Source: an uncultured candidate division WPS-2 bacterium (GTDB taxonomy: Bacteria > Vulcanimicrobiota > Vulcanimicrobiia > Vulcanimicrobiales > Vulcanimicrobiaceae). Taken from it: a DNA stretch of 64,000 bases. This document shows, piece after piece, positions 1 through 8,530 of the stretch. The position numbers were made by a program, and so were the translations under genes. Under the pieces are notes generated by a model. That model was not told the DNA's origin, did no database searches, and saw only the letters and a program-made list of their open reading frames with translations. Numbering within the stretch: position 1 is the stretch's first letter; each line of letters begins with the position of its first letter. The stretch covers positions 1 through 64,000 of the forward strand of contig CALEYW010000025.1 in assembly GCA_937927945.1 (NCBI GenBank). The letters are read 5' to 3'.

Positions 1-22
1 ACGTCCGGTGGTGTGGGAGGAC

Positions 23-40
23 GGGGGCGGTGACGCCCCC
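23..40. repeat. Perfect 7-bp GC hairpin at window edge
   Basis: GGGGGCG (23-29) and CGCCCCC (34-40) flank a GTGA loop. No T-run follows on either strand, so it is not a clear intrinsic terminator. It lies downstream of the decayed M48 copy. Nothing else is visible in positions 1-149. Confidence 0.3.
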
Positions 41-149
41 TCCTACCCGATTCCGTCGCTACACGTTCCGGCCCACTGCGCGACCGAATGGTAGGGGGTC
101 GAGAACGAGTTGGGTGCACTTGCCGCTGAAGGAACCTGCCAGCGCTCAC

Positions 150-484
150 GATTCGAGCCCGCTTGCGCGCACGTGATCGCGCCCTTGTGGTCGGCGGCGG
201 CTTCGACTTCGCGCGAATAGCGCAGCGTCTGGAACTGGAAGCTCACGTTCGCGAGCGTGTCGATCACCCCGCTGTACTTGCCGCCGGTCGCGAGATTGGC
301 GAGGATGTCGCCGATCGTATACGCCGTCGCGACCTTTTGCTGCTTTTGATATAGGTGCATGACATCGTGATGGATGTCGCGACGTTTCGTGGCAGAGCAC
401 GCTGGCAAGCTCTTCGCGGTACCGCACGAACTTCATCAGCGAATCGGTCACGTAGACGTTTCCGCCGGGAACGGCGAATGCCAT
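150..484 (-). pseudogene. Decayed partial tandem copy of the M48 metalloprotease gene
   Basis: Translation matches the middle of the neighbouring M48 protease gene closely: AFAVPGGNVYVTDSLMKFV, then DIHHDVMHLYQKQQK, then an EAAAD-type third-ligand region. The match is split over two frames. Against the intact copy, two bases are missing near 376-384 (GTCGCGACG instead of GTCGTGAGACG), inside the HExxH codons. The copy also lacks the signal peptide and N-terminal third, and past about 150 it loses similarity, so the C-terminus is gone as well. It is the remnant of a local duplication and cannot make an active protease. Confidence 0.85.
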
Positions 485-576
485 TACCGTACCCGCATGG
501 GCGCAAGGCCGCGCACGCGGCCGATCAGGTCCCTCCCGACAAAACTGAGCAGGGAGGCGGCGTGCGCTGGCGCGCG

Positions 577-1458
577 CTAAAACTTATATCCTGACCCCGG
601 CGGGAACATCCCCTTGTGCTTTTTCGCGACGGGCTTGTACGCCGTCGTACGCGCGGCGGCGGCACGTGACGCAGCGGCCGTCAGCGGCGTCGCGCTCGCG
701 ACGTTCGCCGAATACCGGCCGAACAGCGCCGGATTGCTCTGGAATTCCTGCTCGAGCGACGCGATGCGCGCCTGGTCCGTCGGGTGGTCGGAGAGGAAGT
801 TCGGCGGCGAGCTGGTGTTGATCGTTTCGAAGCGCTTGAAGAGCCAGACCATCCCCCAGGGATTGGAGCCGGCTTGCGCGCACGTCTGCGCGCCCTTGTA
901 GTCGGCGGCCGCTTCGACGTCGCGCGAATACCGGAGCGTCTGGAACTGGAAGCCCACGTTCGCAAGCGTGTCGATCGTGCCGCTGTACTTCCCGCCGGTC
1001 GCGAGGTTGGCCAGGATGTCGCCGATCGTGTACACGGTCGCGGTCTTTTGCTGCTTCTGGTACAGATGCAGGACATCGTGATGGATGTCGTGAGACGTTT
1101 CGTGGCAGAGCACGCCCGCCAGCTCTTCGCGGTTCTGCACGAACTTCATGAGCGAGTCCGTCACGTAGACGTTTCCGCCCGGGACGGCGAACGCGTTCGG
1201 CTGTGTCTCATGCACGACGATGAACTGGAATGGATGATAGTACTGCGAGTCAGCAACACGCTTGATCTGCTGTGCGATCGGGTTGAGGATCGCGTAGTAG
1301 GGCGAGTTGCTGATGATCTCACCCTTTTGCTTGAGCTGCTGGTATTCTTGTTGCCCGATCTGCGTCTCGACCTGGTCGTCGCTGGACTGCGCGCGAGCCG
1401 GCGCCAAGCCGGCAAGTGCCACCAAGCTGAGTCCCATGAGCGCGGCGATAAGTTTCAT
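577..1458 (-). CDS. Secreted M48 family zinc metalloprotease
   Basis: 293 residues. The N-terminal signal peptide (about 1-24) ends in PARAQ, so the protein should be exported to the periplasm. The zinc motif HETSH lies near residues 119-123 and is preceded by the typical M48 stretch FAVPGGNVYVTDSL. A downstream EAAAD supplies the third zinc ligand. The C-terminal part is charged and variable. Single-domain periplasmic M48 proteases of this size (BepA/LoiP-like) are known to handle misfolded envelope proteins; that role is inferred here. No partner gene is adjacent apart from its own decayed copy downstream. Confidence 0.9.
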   Translation of the reverse strand: MKLIAALMGLSLVALAGLAPARAQSSDDQVETQIGQQEYQQLKQKGEIISNSPYYAILNPIAQQIKRVADSQYYHPFQFIVVHETQPNAFAVPGGNVYVTDSLMKFVQNREELAGVLCHETSHDIHHDVLHLYQKQQKTATVYTIGDILANLATGGKYSGTIDTLANVGFQFQTLRYSRDVEAAADYKGAQTCAQAGSNPWGMVWLFKRFETINTSSPPNFLSDHPTDQARIASLEQEFQSNPALFGRYSANVASATPLTAAASRAAAARTTAYKPVAKKHKGMFPPGSGYKF

Positions 1459-1677
1459 CTCCCGGGTAACGTACCCGCTCGGCGCGAAGTTCGAGCATGC
1501 CGAGCGCTCGGGTCCCTCCAGCTAATGAAGCAGGCAGGCGCTGTGCGCGAGCGCACGCCGCGGAGGGAGGAAGAAGGCGGGCGCCGCTTGCGTCGTAACC
1601 TCCGCCTTCGGTGGCACATCACGGGGCGACGCGAGGAATCACCATCATCCGCGCGAACCTCGCCCCTTCGTCCGGCC

Positions 1678-1751
1678 GCGGGTGTGATGTAATGGTAGCC
1701 TGCGACCTTCCCAAGGTTGATGCGCGGGTTCGATTCCCGCCACCCGCTCCA
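1678..1751 (+). tRNA. tRNA-Gly (anticodon CCC)
   Basis: A cloverleaf can be drawn. The acceptor stem is GCGGGTG/CACCCGC, the anticodon stem CGACC/GGTTG with loop TTCCCAA (anticodon CCC), and the T-arm GCGGG-TTCGATT-CCCGC. The CCA end is encoded (TCCA). The D-stem has one weak pair. It is followed after 8 nt by tRNA-Cys, so the two are probably one transcript. Confidence 0.93.
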
Positions 1752-1759
1752 ATGCGACC

Positions 1760-1833
1760 GGCGACGTAGCCAAGTGGTAAGGCTGAGCTCTGCAAAAGCT
1801 CCACCCCCAGTTCGATTCTGGGCGTCGCCTCCA
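1760..1833 (+). tRNA. tRNA-Cys (anticodon GCA)
   Basis: The acceptor stem is GGCGACG/CGTCGCC, the D-arm GCC...GGC, the anticodon arm GAGCT-CTGCAAA-AGCTC (anticodon GCA), and the T-arm CCCAG-TTCGATT-CTGGG. CCA is encoded. The reading frame of the following phosphatase gene is open straight through this tRNA. Confidence 0.95.
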
Positions 1834-3213
1834 ATCGTTCTGCTCGTCGTCGCGTTCCTCGCGACGGCGATTGCAGGCCCCCTGATCGGCATCCGGCAGT
1901 TGGATGCCGCCTCGGGCGCACAGGTGCGGCTGTCCAACACGCGCAGCGACCTGGACGCCCTCTTGCGGACCCAGCTCGCGGAAGAGACGGGCGTTCGCGG
2001 GTACATCGCGACCCGCGACCCGAGCTTTCTCGAAGCCGACAAGCCGCCGGATGCCGACTTCGACCGCTTGGCCCTCGACCTGGAGGCCCGGCTGCGCGCC
2101 GAGCAGATCCCGCGCGGTCCCGAAGTCGTCGAGGACATGCGCAACCTGCACCGGACCTGGGAACAGCAGGTCGCGCTCCCGCTGATCCGCGATCCGGGCT
2201 CGCACGCCGCGTACGGGCAGCAGGCACAGGGGAAGTTTCTGACCGACGAGATGGGCCGGGATGCCGCGCAGCTGCGCGCCTCGCTGCAGCTGGCGGGCGA
2301 CGCCGTCCAGGTGACGCTGCGGCGCCGGATCAACGCCACGGTCGCCATCAGCGCGGGAATCATCACGCTCTTCGCGATCTTGGCCCTCTGGTACGCGATC
2401 AGCCACGCCAGCGCCATCGCGCGCCTGGGCCGTGAGCAAACGCTGGTCGACGCCCTGCAGCGCACGCTGCGGGTGAGCGGCCAGCGCCTGCCCCGCACGA
2501 AGATCGGCTTCGCCTATGCCTCGGCCACGCGCGAAGCGCTGATCGGCGGCGACCTGCTGGACGCTTGGCGCACCGGTCCCGACGGCGGCTGGTTCTTGAT
2601 CGCCGACGCGAGCGGAAAGGGGATCGAGGCCGCGCGTCACGCGGCCTTCGCGCAATACGCGATCCGGGCGCTGGCCGCCGGCGCAAGCGACCCGGCCGAC
2701 GTCGTCAGCCGTTTCAACCTGCTCTTTCTGGACACGATCGACGACCCGTCCGCCTTCATGGTGCTGTTCCTGGGGGCGTTCGATGCGCGCACGCAGACGC
2801 TGCGCTATGCGAGTGCCGGCCACGGCACGGCGTACGTGCGCCGCGGCTCGATCGTCGAGCAGCTTCCGCCGACCGGGGCGATCGTCGGACTCGACACGGA
2901 ACAGACGTACGCAACGGAGACCGTCGCGCTGGCGCTGGGGGATATCGTGCTGCTGGCGACGGACGGGCTCAGCGAGGCGCGCGACCGCCGCGGCGAGCTG
3001 CTCGGCGAGGACCGGATCGTCGCGCTCTTTCGCGAGGCGCCGGTCGATCCGCAGGCGCTGTGCGACGTCCTGGTCGCCTCGGCGGACGATTTCAGCGGCG
3101 GCGTCGACGACGACATGGCGATCCTCGCGCTGCGCGTCGTCCACGAGGACGGCGCCGTCGCCGCGTTCGACGCGATTCCGGCCAATGGCGCCCTCGACGA
3201 GGGCTCCGTGTAA
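1774..3213 (+). CDS. Membrane PP2C/SpoIIE-type serine phosphatase with CHASE3-like sensor
   Basis: Predicted two-membrane-segment sensor with a C-terminal SpoIIE/RsbU-type phosphatase, a class that dephosphorylates anti-anti-sigma factors. A hydrophobic segment (IVLLVVAFLATAIAG) is followed by a CHASE3-like extracytoplasmic helix bundle (LAEETGVRGYIATRD), a second membrane segment near 2330-2400 and the catalytic domain. Metal ligands are visible as GGDLLD, DASGKG, TDGLSEARD and DDDMAILAL. The start is problematic. The first membrane segment begins exactly at the tRNA-Cys CCA end, and no ATG/GTG/TTG lies between. The nearest in-frame GTG (1774) lies inside the tRNA D-loop. No STAS or kinase partner is adjacent. 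Confidence 0.8.
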   Translation: MVRLSSAKAPPPVRFWASPPIVLLVVAFLATAIAGPLIGIRQLDAASGAQVRLSNTRSDLDALLRTQLAEETGVRGYIATRDPSFLEADKPPDADFDRLALDLEARLRAEQIPRGPEVVEDMRNLHRTWEQQVALPLIRDPGSHAAYGQQAQGKFLTDEMGRDAAQLRASLQLAGDAVQVTLRRRINATVAISAGIITLFAILALWYAISHASAIARLGREQTLVDALQRTLRVSGQRLPRTKIGFAYASATREALIGGDLLDAWRTGPDGGWFLIADASGKGIEAARHAAFAQYAIRALAAGASDPADVVSRFNLLFLDTIDDPSAFMVLFLGAFDARTQTLRYASAGHGTAYVRRGSIVEQLPPTGAIVGLDTEQTYATETVALALGDIVLLATDGLSEARDRRGELLGEDRIVALFREAPVDPQALCDVLVASADDFSGGVDDDMAILALRVVHEDGAVAAFDAIPANGALDEGSV

Positions 3214-3278
3214 GTTGCCCGGCCCTGGGCTCGCACCTCGAAGAGCAAACTCGGGCCGACGGCGAAGAGCGGCGGGTC

Positions 3279-4058
3279 GTGCTGGCCCGCCGGATCATCC
3301 CCTGTCTCGATATCAAGGACGGACGCGTCGTCAAGGGCGTCCGTTTCGTCAACCTCAGCGACGCGGGCGATCCCGTGCTTCTCGCACGCCGCTACGAGGA
3401 GGAAGGGGCCGATGAGCTCGTCTTTCTCGACATCACGGCGACCGTCGAAGGCCGCGGCGCGACGCTCGCGGTCGTGCGCGCCGTCGCGCGCGAGCTGACG
3501 ATTCCGTTCGCCGTCGGCGGCGGCGTGCGCAGCGTCGACGACGTCAACGATCTGCTGCGCGCCGGCTGCGACAAGGTGAGCGTGAACTCGGCGGCCGTGC
3601 GCGACCCGTCGCTCGTGACCGAGGCGGCGCGCCGTTTTGGTGCGCAATGCATCGTCGTCGCGATCGACGCGCGCCGTTCGGATGCGGCGCCCTCCGGCTT
3701 CGAAGTCGTCGTCGACGGCGGGCGAACGCCGACCGGGCGCGATGCGGTAGCGTGGGCACGCGAACTCGAGGAGTTGGGTGCGGGCGAACTGCTCGTCACC
3801 TCGATCGATCGCGACGGAACGCGCGACGGCTACGATCTGCCGCTGACCCGCGCGATGCGCGCCGCGTGCAGCCTGCCGGTGATCGCCTCGGGCGGCGCCG
3901 GGAAGATCGCCGATTTCATCGACGTCTTCAGTGAAGCCGACGCCGACGCCGCGCTGGCCGCCTCGCTGTTCCACTACGCGGAGTTGGCGATCGCGGACCT
4001 GAAGGATGCGCTGGCCGGCGCGGGCGTCGTCGTCCGGCGCGATCCGGTGGCGGTATGA
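3279..4058 (+). CDS. hisF: Imidazole glycerol phosphate synthase subunit HisF
   Basis: Cyclase subunit of IGP synthase: it uses ammonia from HisH to convert PRFAR to imidazole glycerol phosphate and AICAR in cytosolic histidine synthesis. 259 residues, the family's usual length. The (beta/alpha)8 barrel carries the catalytic aspartates in CLDIKDG (N-terminal) and SIDRDGT, plus phosphate-binding GGGVRS and ASGGAG. I place the start at GTG 3279 because the product then begins (V)LARRIIPCLD like other HisF proteins, with a purine-rich GGCGGG just upstream. It overlaps hisIE by 4 nt (ATGA). hisH and hisA are not in the window. Confidence 0.95.
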   Translation: MLARRIIPCLDIKDGRVVKGVRFVNLSDAGDPVLLARRYEEEGADELVFLDITATVEGRGATLAVVRAVARELTIPFAVGGGVRSVDDVNDLLRAGCDKVSVNSAAVRDPSLVTEAARRFGAQCIVVAIDARRSDAAPSGFEVVVDGGRTPTGRDAVAWARELEELGAGELLVTSIDRDGTRDGYDLPLTRAMRAACSLPVIASGGAGKIADFIDVFSEADADAALAASLFHYAELAIADLKDALAGAGVVVRRDPVAV

Positions 4059-4702
4059 GCGCGCCGCTGCCCGAGATCGCGTGGGGCGCGGACGGCTTGG
4101 TCCCGGTGATCATTGCCGACGCGACCAGCGGGGCCGTGCTGACGCTTGCGTATGCCGACCGCGAGGCGCTCGCGCGCACGCTCGCCAGCGGTTCGACGTG
4201 GCTCTGGAGCCGCTCGCGCAGGGAGCTGTGGAACAAGGGCGCGACCTCGGGGAACACGCAGCGCGTCGTGTCGGTCTCGGTGGACTGCGACGCCGACGCA
4301 CTGCTCTATCGCGTCGTTCCGAACGGGCCCGCGTGCCACACCGGCGCGCCGACGTGCTTCACGACGACCGTCGCGCTGGCGGGCGCCGAGACCGAGCCCG
4401 AAGGCGAGCGGTTCGCGCGCTCGGTCGGCGCGCTCGCGCGCACGCTCGAAGCGCGCAAGGCGCATCCGCCCGAGGGTTCGTACACGGCCAAGCTGTTCGC
4501 CGGCGGCGTCGATCGCATCGCCAAGAAGATCGGCGAGGAAGCGACGGAGGTCGTCATCGCGGCGAAGAACGACGATCGTGCCGAACTCGTGTGGGAGACC
4601 GCGGATCTCTTGTACCACGTGCTGGTGCTGCTGGCCGAGCGCGGCGTTTCGCTCGACGACGTCGGAGCAGAGTTATCGCGACGCGCGAAGCCGGCGGACT
4701 GA
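4055..4702 (+). CDS. hisIE: Bifunctional phosphoribosyl-AMP cyclohydrolase / phosphoribosyl-ATP pyrophosphatase HisIE
   Basis: Catalyses steps 2 and 3 of histidine synthesis. The HisI half (about 1-115) has the WSRSRRELWNKGATSGN core and zinc ligands in DCDADALLY and HTG. The HisE half follows, with LEARKAHPPEGSYTAKLF and the helix pair KIGEEATEVVIAAK plus ELVWETADLLYH. 215 residues matches the fused form. It starts inside the hisF stop (ATGA), so translation is probably coupled. Confidence 0.95.
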   Translation: MSAPLPEIAWGADGLVPVIIADATSGAVLTLAYADREALARTLASGSTWLWSRSRRELWNKGATSGNTQRVVSVSVDCDADALLYRVVPNGPACHTGAPTCFTTTVALAGAETEPEGERFARSVGALARTLEARKAHPPEGSYTAKLFAGGVDRIAKKIGEEATEVVIAAKNDDRAELVWETADLLYHVLVLLAERGVSLDDVGAELSRRAKPAD

Positions 4703-6726
4703 GGCAGCTCGCGGGGATCGGCCCCGAAACGGCTGCGAAGTTCGCGGAGCTCGACGTGACGACGCCGGCCGCGCTGCTGGCCTACATCCCGCGAGCGTAT
4801 CGGGATTGGCGCACGCCGACGCCGATCGGCAGCCTGCGCGAAGCCGACGGTGAGACGATCGTCGTCGGCCGGGTCGTGCACGTCAAAGAGCGCAAGGGCC
4901 GGCTCGCATTGATCACGGTCGTGCTCGCCGACGACACCGGCCGGGCCGAAGCGAAACTGTTCGGGCGCGCCTTCTTGTTCGGCAAACTCGCGCCAGGCGA
5001 TCGGCTGTTCGTCGCGGGCCGCGTCACGCGCGCCGGTCTGCTGCCGGAACTCAACGTCACCGCGCATCGCATCCTGCGCGAGGGCGAAGTCTTCGAAGGT
5101 GAGATCGTTCCGGTGTACGGCGCGACGAAGGACTTGCCGACCAAAACGATCCGCACCGTGATCGCGAAAAATCTTGACCGGCTGATCGCCGAGCGCCACG
5201 ACGTGCTGCCGCCGGCGCTGGTCCGGCGGTTCGACTTGCCGCCGTTGCGCGACGCGTGGCGCGAGGTGCACGCGCCGCGCGATCTCGACGCGGTTGCGCG
5301 GGCCCGCGAGCGGATCGTGTTCGACGAGTTCTTCGCGATCGCGCTGGCCGCGGCGGTGAAACGGGCGCGCCGCGAGGCGGCCGGCGGCGCGCGCGCGATG
5401 ACGGTCCCGTCGGGTTTTTGGGATGCCTTCACGGCGCAGCTGCCGTTCGCGCCGACCGCCGCGCAGGCGCGCGTGGTCGCCGAGATCTGGCGCGACATGA
5501 GCCGCACCGCGCCGATGAACCGGCTGCTGCAAGGCGACGTCGGCAGCGGCAAGACGCTGGTCGCCGCCGCCGCGATCGTCCTCGCGCACGCGAGCGGCGT
5601 CCAGTCGGCGCTAATGGCGCCGACCGAGATCCTCGCCGCGCAGCACGCGGCGAAGCTCGCCCCGCTGCTGCTGCCGTTCGGCGTCACCGTCGAGGCGGTG
5701 TTCGGCTCGCTCGGCGCGCGCGAACGCCGTCGCGCCGAAGACCGGATCGCCTCGGGTGAAGCGGCGCTCGCGGTCGGCACGCACGCACTCTTGACCGAGA
5801 GCGTGACGTTTCGCGAACTCGGCCTCGTCGTCATCGACGAGCAGCACCGCTTCGGCGTGGCGCAGCGCGCGCGCTTGCGCGCCAAAAGCGGAACGCCGCA
5901 CACGCTCTCGATGACCGCGACGCCGATTCCGCGCTCGCTCGCGCAGACGCGCTTCGCCGACATGGACTCCTCCGTGCTGGACGAGCTGCCGCCGGGCCGC
6001 ACGCCGATCCGCACCTTCGTCCTGCGCGAGAGCTACAAGGAACTCGCCTACGATTTCGTGCGCCGGAACGTCGAGCTCGGCCGGCAGGTCTACGTCGTCG
6101 CCCCGGCCATCGACGCGACGGAAACCGCGCTCACCGGCGCCCTCGCCGAGGCGGAGGATTTGCGAACGCGCGTCTTCCCCGATCTCAAAGTCGACGTGCT
6201 GCACGGCAAGATGCCGGGCCGCGAGAAGGACGCGGCGATGGACCGTTTCAAGCGCGGCGAGACCGACGTGCTCGTCGCGACGACCGTGGTGGAAGTCGGG
6301 GTCGACGTCCCGAACGCGTCGGTCATGATCGTCTTGGATGCGAACCGCTACGGCCTCGCGCAGCTCCATCAGCTTCGCGGCCGGGTCGGGCGCGGCGTCG
6401 CCGAATCGTTTTGCATCCTGATCGCGCCCGACGATGCCGGCGAGATCGAACGGCTCGACGTGCTGGAACGGACGACCGACGGCTTCGAGATCGCCGAGGC
6501 GGATCTGCGCATCCGCAAGGCGGGACAGCTCGCCGGGACGCAGCAGGCGGGCGACATGGCGCTCATCGGCGACATCGTCGACGATTTCCGCATCTACGAG
6601 CACGCCAAGACCGCCGCCGACGAGATCGTGCGGACCGATCCCGATCTGCGTGCGCCGGAGCACGCGCCGCTGCTCGCGCTCCTGAGCGAGAGTGCCTCGG
6701 CGCGCGCGCTGCTGGTGACCGCGTGA
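4699..6726 (+). CDS. recG: ATP-dependent DNA helicase RecG
   Basis: Branch-migrating helicase for stalled forks and Holliday junctions. It opens with LRQLAGIGPETAAKF (HhH-like) and an OB-fold wedge domain (about 60-150). Next is an SF2 helicase with Walker A GDVGSGKT, box II DEQH, MTATPIPRSLA, and the RecG signature QLHQLRGRVGRG. About 675 residues, slightly short for RecG. No ATG, GTG or TTG precedes the conserved start in frame. The best candidate is CTG 4699, which overlaps the hisIE stop as CTGA, so initiation may be re-initiation on a rare codon. Confidence 0.93.
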   Translation: MRQLAGIGPETAAKFAELDVTTPAALLAYIPRAYRDWRTPTPIGSLREADGETIVVGRVVHVKERKGRLALITVVLADDTGRAEAKLFGRAFLFGKLAPGDRLFVAGRVTRAGLLPELNVTAHRILREGEVFEGEIVPVYGATKDLPTKTIRTVIAKNLDRLIAERHDVLPPALVRRFDLPPLRDAWREVHAPRDLDAVARARERIVFDEFFAIALAAAVKRARREAAGGARAMTVPSGFWDAFTAQLPFAPTAAQARVVAEIWRDMSRTAPMNRLLQGDVGSGKTLVAAAAIVLAHASGVQSALMAPTEILAAQHAAKLAPLLLPFGVTVEAVFGSLGARERRRAEDRIASGEAALAVGTHALLTESVTFRELGLVVIDEQHRFGVAQRARLRAKSGTPHTLSMTATPIPRSLAQTRFADMDSSVLDELPPGRTPIRTFVLRESYKELAYDFVRRNVELGRQVYVVAPAIDATETALTGALAEAEDLRTRVFPDLKVDVLHGKMPGREKDAAMDRFKRGETDVLVATTVVEVGVDVPNASVMIVLDANRYGLAQLHQLRGRVGRGVAESFCILIAPDDAGEIERLDVLERTTDGFEIAEADLRIRKAGQLAGTQQAGDMALIGDIVDDFRIYEHAKTAADEIVRTDPDLRAPEHAPLLALLSESASARALLVTA

Positions 6727-7421
6727 ATTCTGTTCCGGAAATCGCGATCGGCTTCGATTTCGATCACACGCTCGGCGTCGACAACGCGCTCGAACGCAAA
6801 GCGTTCTACGCGTTTGCGGCCGAGCTCGGCGCTCCGCTCGATCCGCGCGACGGCGTATGGCCTTCGCGTATCGAGGCGCTGCTCGGCGCGTTTCGCGCCG
6901 GCGAGATCACGCTCGAGCACATGATTGCGCGCTTCGGTGAAGCGCTCGGCATGCGGGGTGCCGATCCGGAGCGCTGGCGCGCGCTGTGCTACGCGCTCGT
7001 AGAGGACTTGGTCCGTCCGATCGACGGCGCCCTCGAGCTGCTCGATACGCTGCGGGCGCGCGGCATACCGCTGGCGATTCTGACCAACGGCTGGTCGCCG
7101 CTGCAGCAGAAGAAGATCGCGCGCGCCCTCGGCCCCGGCGCCGTCGAGGAGATCTTGGTCAGCGACCGGATCGGCGCGGTGAAGCCGGACCCTGCTGCGT
7201 TCGCCGCGCTGATCGACGCGCTCGGCGTCCCGGCGGGACGAGCGTGGTACGTCGGGGACAATCCGCGCGGCGACATCGGCGGTGCGCTGGCCGCAGGCCT
7301 GGGCGCCGTCTGGTTCGATTGGGAGGGTCAGACGTATCCGCCGGACGTTCCGCCGCCGACGATGCGCATCGGCGCCTTGCGGGAGCTGGAGACGCTGGCC
7401 CAGAACACCATCGCCCCATAA
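6723..7421 (+). CDS. HAD-superfamily phosphatase/hydrolase
   Basis: Cytosolic HAD hydrolase of unknown substrate, 232 residues. Motif I is FDFDHTLG with an alpha-helical cap insertion after it, motif II ILTNGW, motif III lysine in VKPDPAAF, and motif IV GDNPRGDIGG. GTG 6723 overlaps the recG stop (GTGA), so it belongs to the his-recG operon. Resemblance is to phosphoglycolate phosphatase/haloacid dehalogenase-like proteins; the substrate cannot be read from the sequence. Confidence 0.85.
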   Translation: MNSVPEIAIGFDFDHTLGVDNALERKAFYAFAAELGAPLDPRDGVWPSRIEALLGAFRAGEITLEHMIARFGEALGMRGADPERWRALCYALVEDLVRPIDGALELLDTLRARGIPLAILTNGWSPLQQKKIARALGPGAVEEILVSDRIGAVKPDPAAFAALIDALGVPAGRAWYVGDNPRGDIGGALAAGLGAVWFDWEGQTYPPDVPPPTMRIGALRELETLAQNTIAP

Positions 7422-7425
7422 CTCT

Positions 7426-7986
7426 ATGGGGACGCTCACGATCACCGGAGGAACGCTCCGCAGCCGGCGGGTGCCGATTCCTTCGGGCCGCGCGGTGCGA
7501 CCAACGCCTTCCAAAGTCAAGGAAGCGCTGTTTTCGATCCTCGGTCCACGCGTCGCCGACGCCCGCGTGCTCGACCTCTTCGCCGGCAGCGGGGCGCTCG
7601 GATTCGAGTCGCTCTCCCGTGGTGCGGCGCACGTCACGTTCGTGGAGCGCCATCGGCCGACCGCCGACGCGCTGCGAGCGGCCGCTCGCGAGCTCGGCGT
7701 CGACGCGCAGGTCGCCGTGATCGCTGCCCCCGCCGAACGTGCCGCACACGCCCTTGCCGGCCGCTACGACCTGGTGTTTGCGGATCCGCCGTATGCAGAG
7801 CCGTATCCGGCGAAGACGTTTGCGACGCTGCGCGATCGGCACGCGATCGACGCGGCGACGACCGTCGTCTACGAGCATTCCTCCCGCGATGCGGCTCCGG
7901 CCGATCCCGCGATGCCCCTCGAGCGCGCCGAGCGGTACGGTGAGGTGGCGCTCGCGTTCTTGCGACCCAGCGAGGCAGCGGCGTGA
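7426..7986 (+). CDS. rsmD: 16S rRNA (guanine966-N2)-methyltransferase RsmD
   Basis: AdoMet-dependent methyltransferase acting on 16S rRNA G966. The N-terminus ITGGTLRSRRVPIP plus RPTPSKVKEALFSIL is diagnostic. The AdoMet motif is LDLFAGSGALG and the catalytic motif FADPPY. 186 residues is normal length. It precedes coaD with an overlapping GTGA, a pairing seen in many bacteria. Confidence 0.93.
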   Translation: MGTLTITGGTLRSRRVPIPSGRAVRPTPSKVKEALFSILGPRVADARVLDLFAGSGALGFESLSRGAAHVTFVERHRPTADALRAAARELGVDAQVAVIAAPAERAAHALAGRYDLVFADPPYAEPYPAKTFATLRDRHAIDAATTVVYEHSSRDAAPADPAMPLERAERYGEVALAFLRPSEAAA

Positions 7987-8510
7987 ACGGCAGCCCGAGC
8001 AGTCCCCATTCGGCGGTCTATCCCGGTTCGTTCGATCCGCTCACCCGCGGTCATTTGGACGTGATCGAACGCGCCGCGCAGCTGTTCGACCACGTGCTGG
8101 TCGCCGTCGTCGTCAACCCGCAGAAGCGCGAGCCGCTGTTCACCCTCGACGAACGCGAGGCGATGATTCGCGAGACGGTTGCCCACTTGGACAACGTTCA
8201 AGTCGATCATTTTCGCGGACTGCTGGCCGATTTCGTGCGCCACCGCGCGGGAACGGTCATCGTCAAAGGGTTGCGCGTCGTCTCCGATTTCGAGAGTGAG
8301 ATGGCGACCGCGCTGATGAATCGCTCGCTCTCCGCCGTCGACACCGTGTTCCTGCCGAGCGATCCGCGCTGGTCGTTCGTCAGCTCGACGCTCGTCAAGG
8401 AAGTGTACAACCTCGGCGGGGATGTTACCGCCTTTGTCCCGCCCGCCGTGTTGCGCGTCATGCAAGCCAATCGTCCCCCGCATCCCGTCCCGCCGAACGT
8501 CAGCTCGTAG
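7983..8510 (+). CDS. coaD: Phosphopantetheine adenylyltransferase CoaD
   Basis: Fourth step of coenzyme A synthesis: ATP + 4'-phosphopantetheine to dephospho-CoA + PPi. The nucleotidyltransferase motifs are YPGSFDPLTRGH, KGLRVVSDFESE and the VSSTLVKE loop (ISSTxVRE in most). GTG start inside the rsmD stop. 175 residues, about the family norm with a short extra C-tail. Confidence 0.95.
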   Translation: MNGSPSSPHSAVYPGSFDPLTRGHLDVIERAAQLFDHVLVAVVVNPQKREPLFTLDEREAMIRETVAHLDNVQVDHFRGLLADFVRHRAGTVIVKGLRVVSDFESEMATALMNRSLSAVDTVFLPSDPRWSFVSSTLVKEVYNLGGDVTAFVPPAVLRVMQANRPPHPVPPNVSS

Positions 8511-8530
8511 CACTAGGAGATCAAGACATC

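Noticed and set aside
1459..1677. Possible T-box or other leader RNA before the two tRNAs
   Set aside because: A GGTGGCAC-like stretch is present, but there is no specifier loop, no full T-box sequence and no downstream aminoacyl-tRNA gene.
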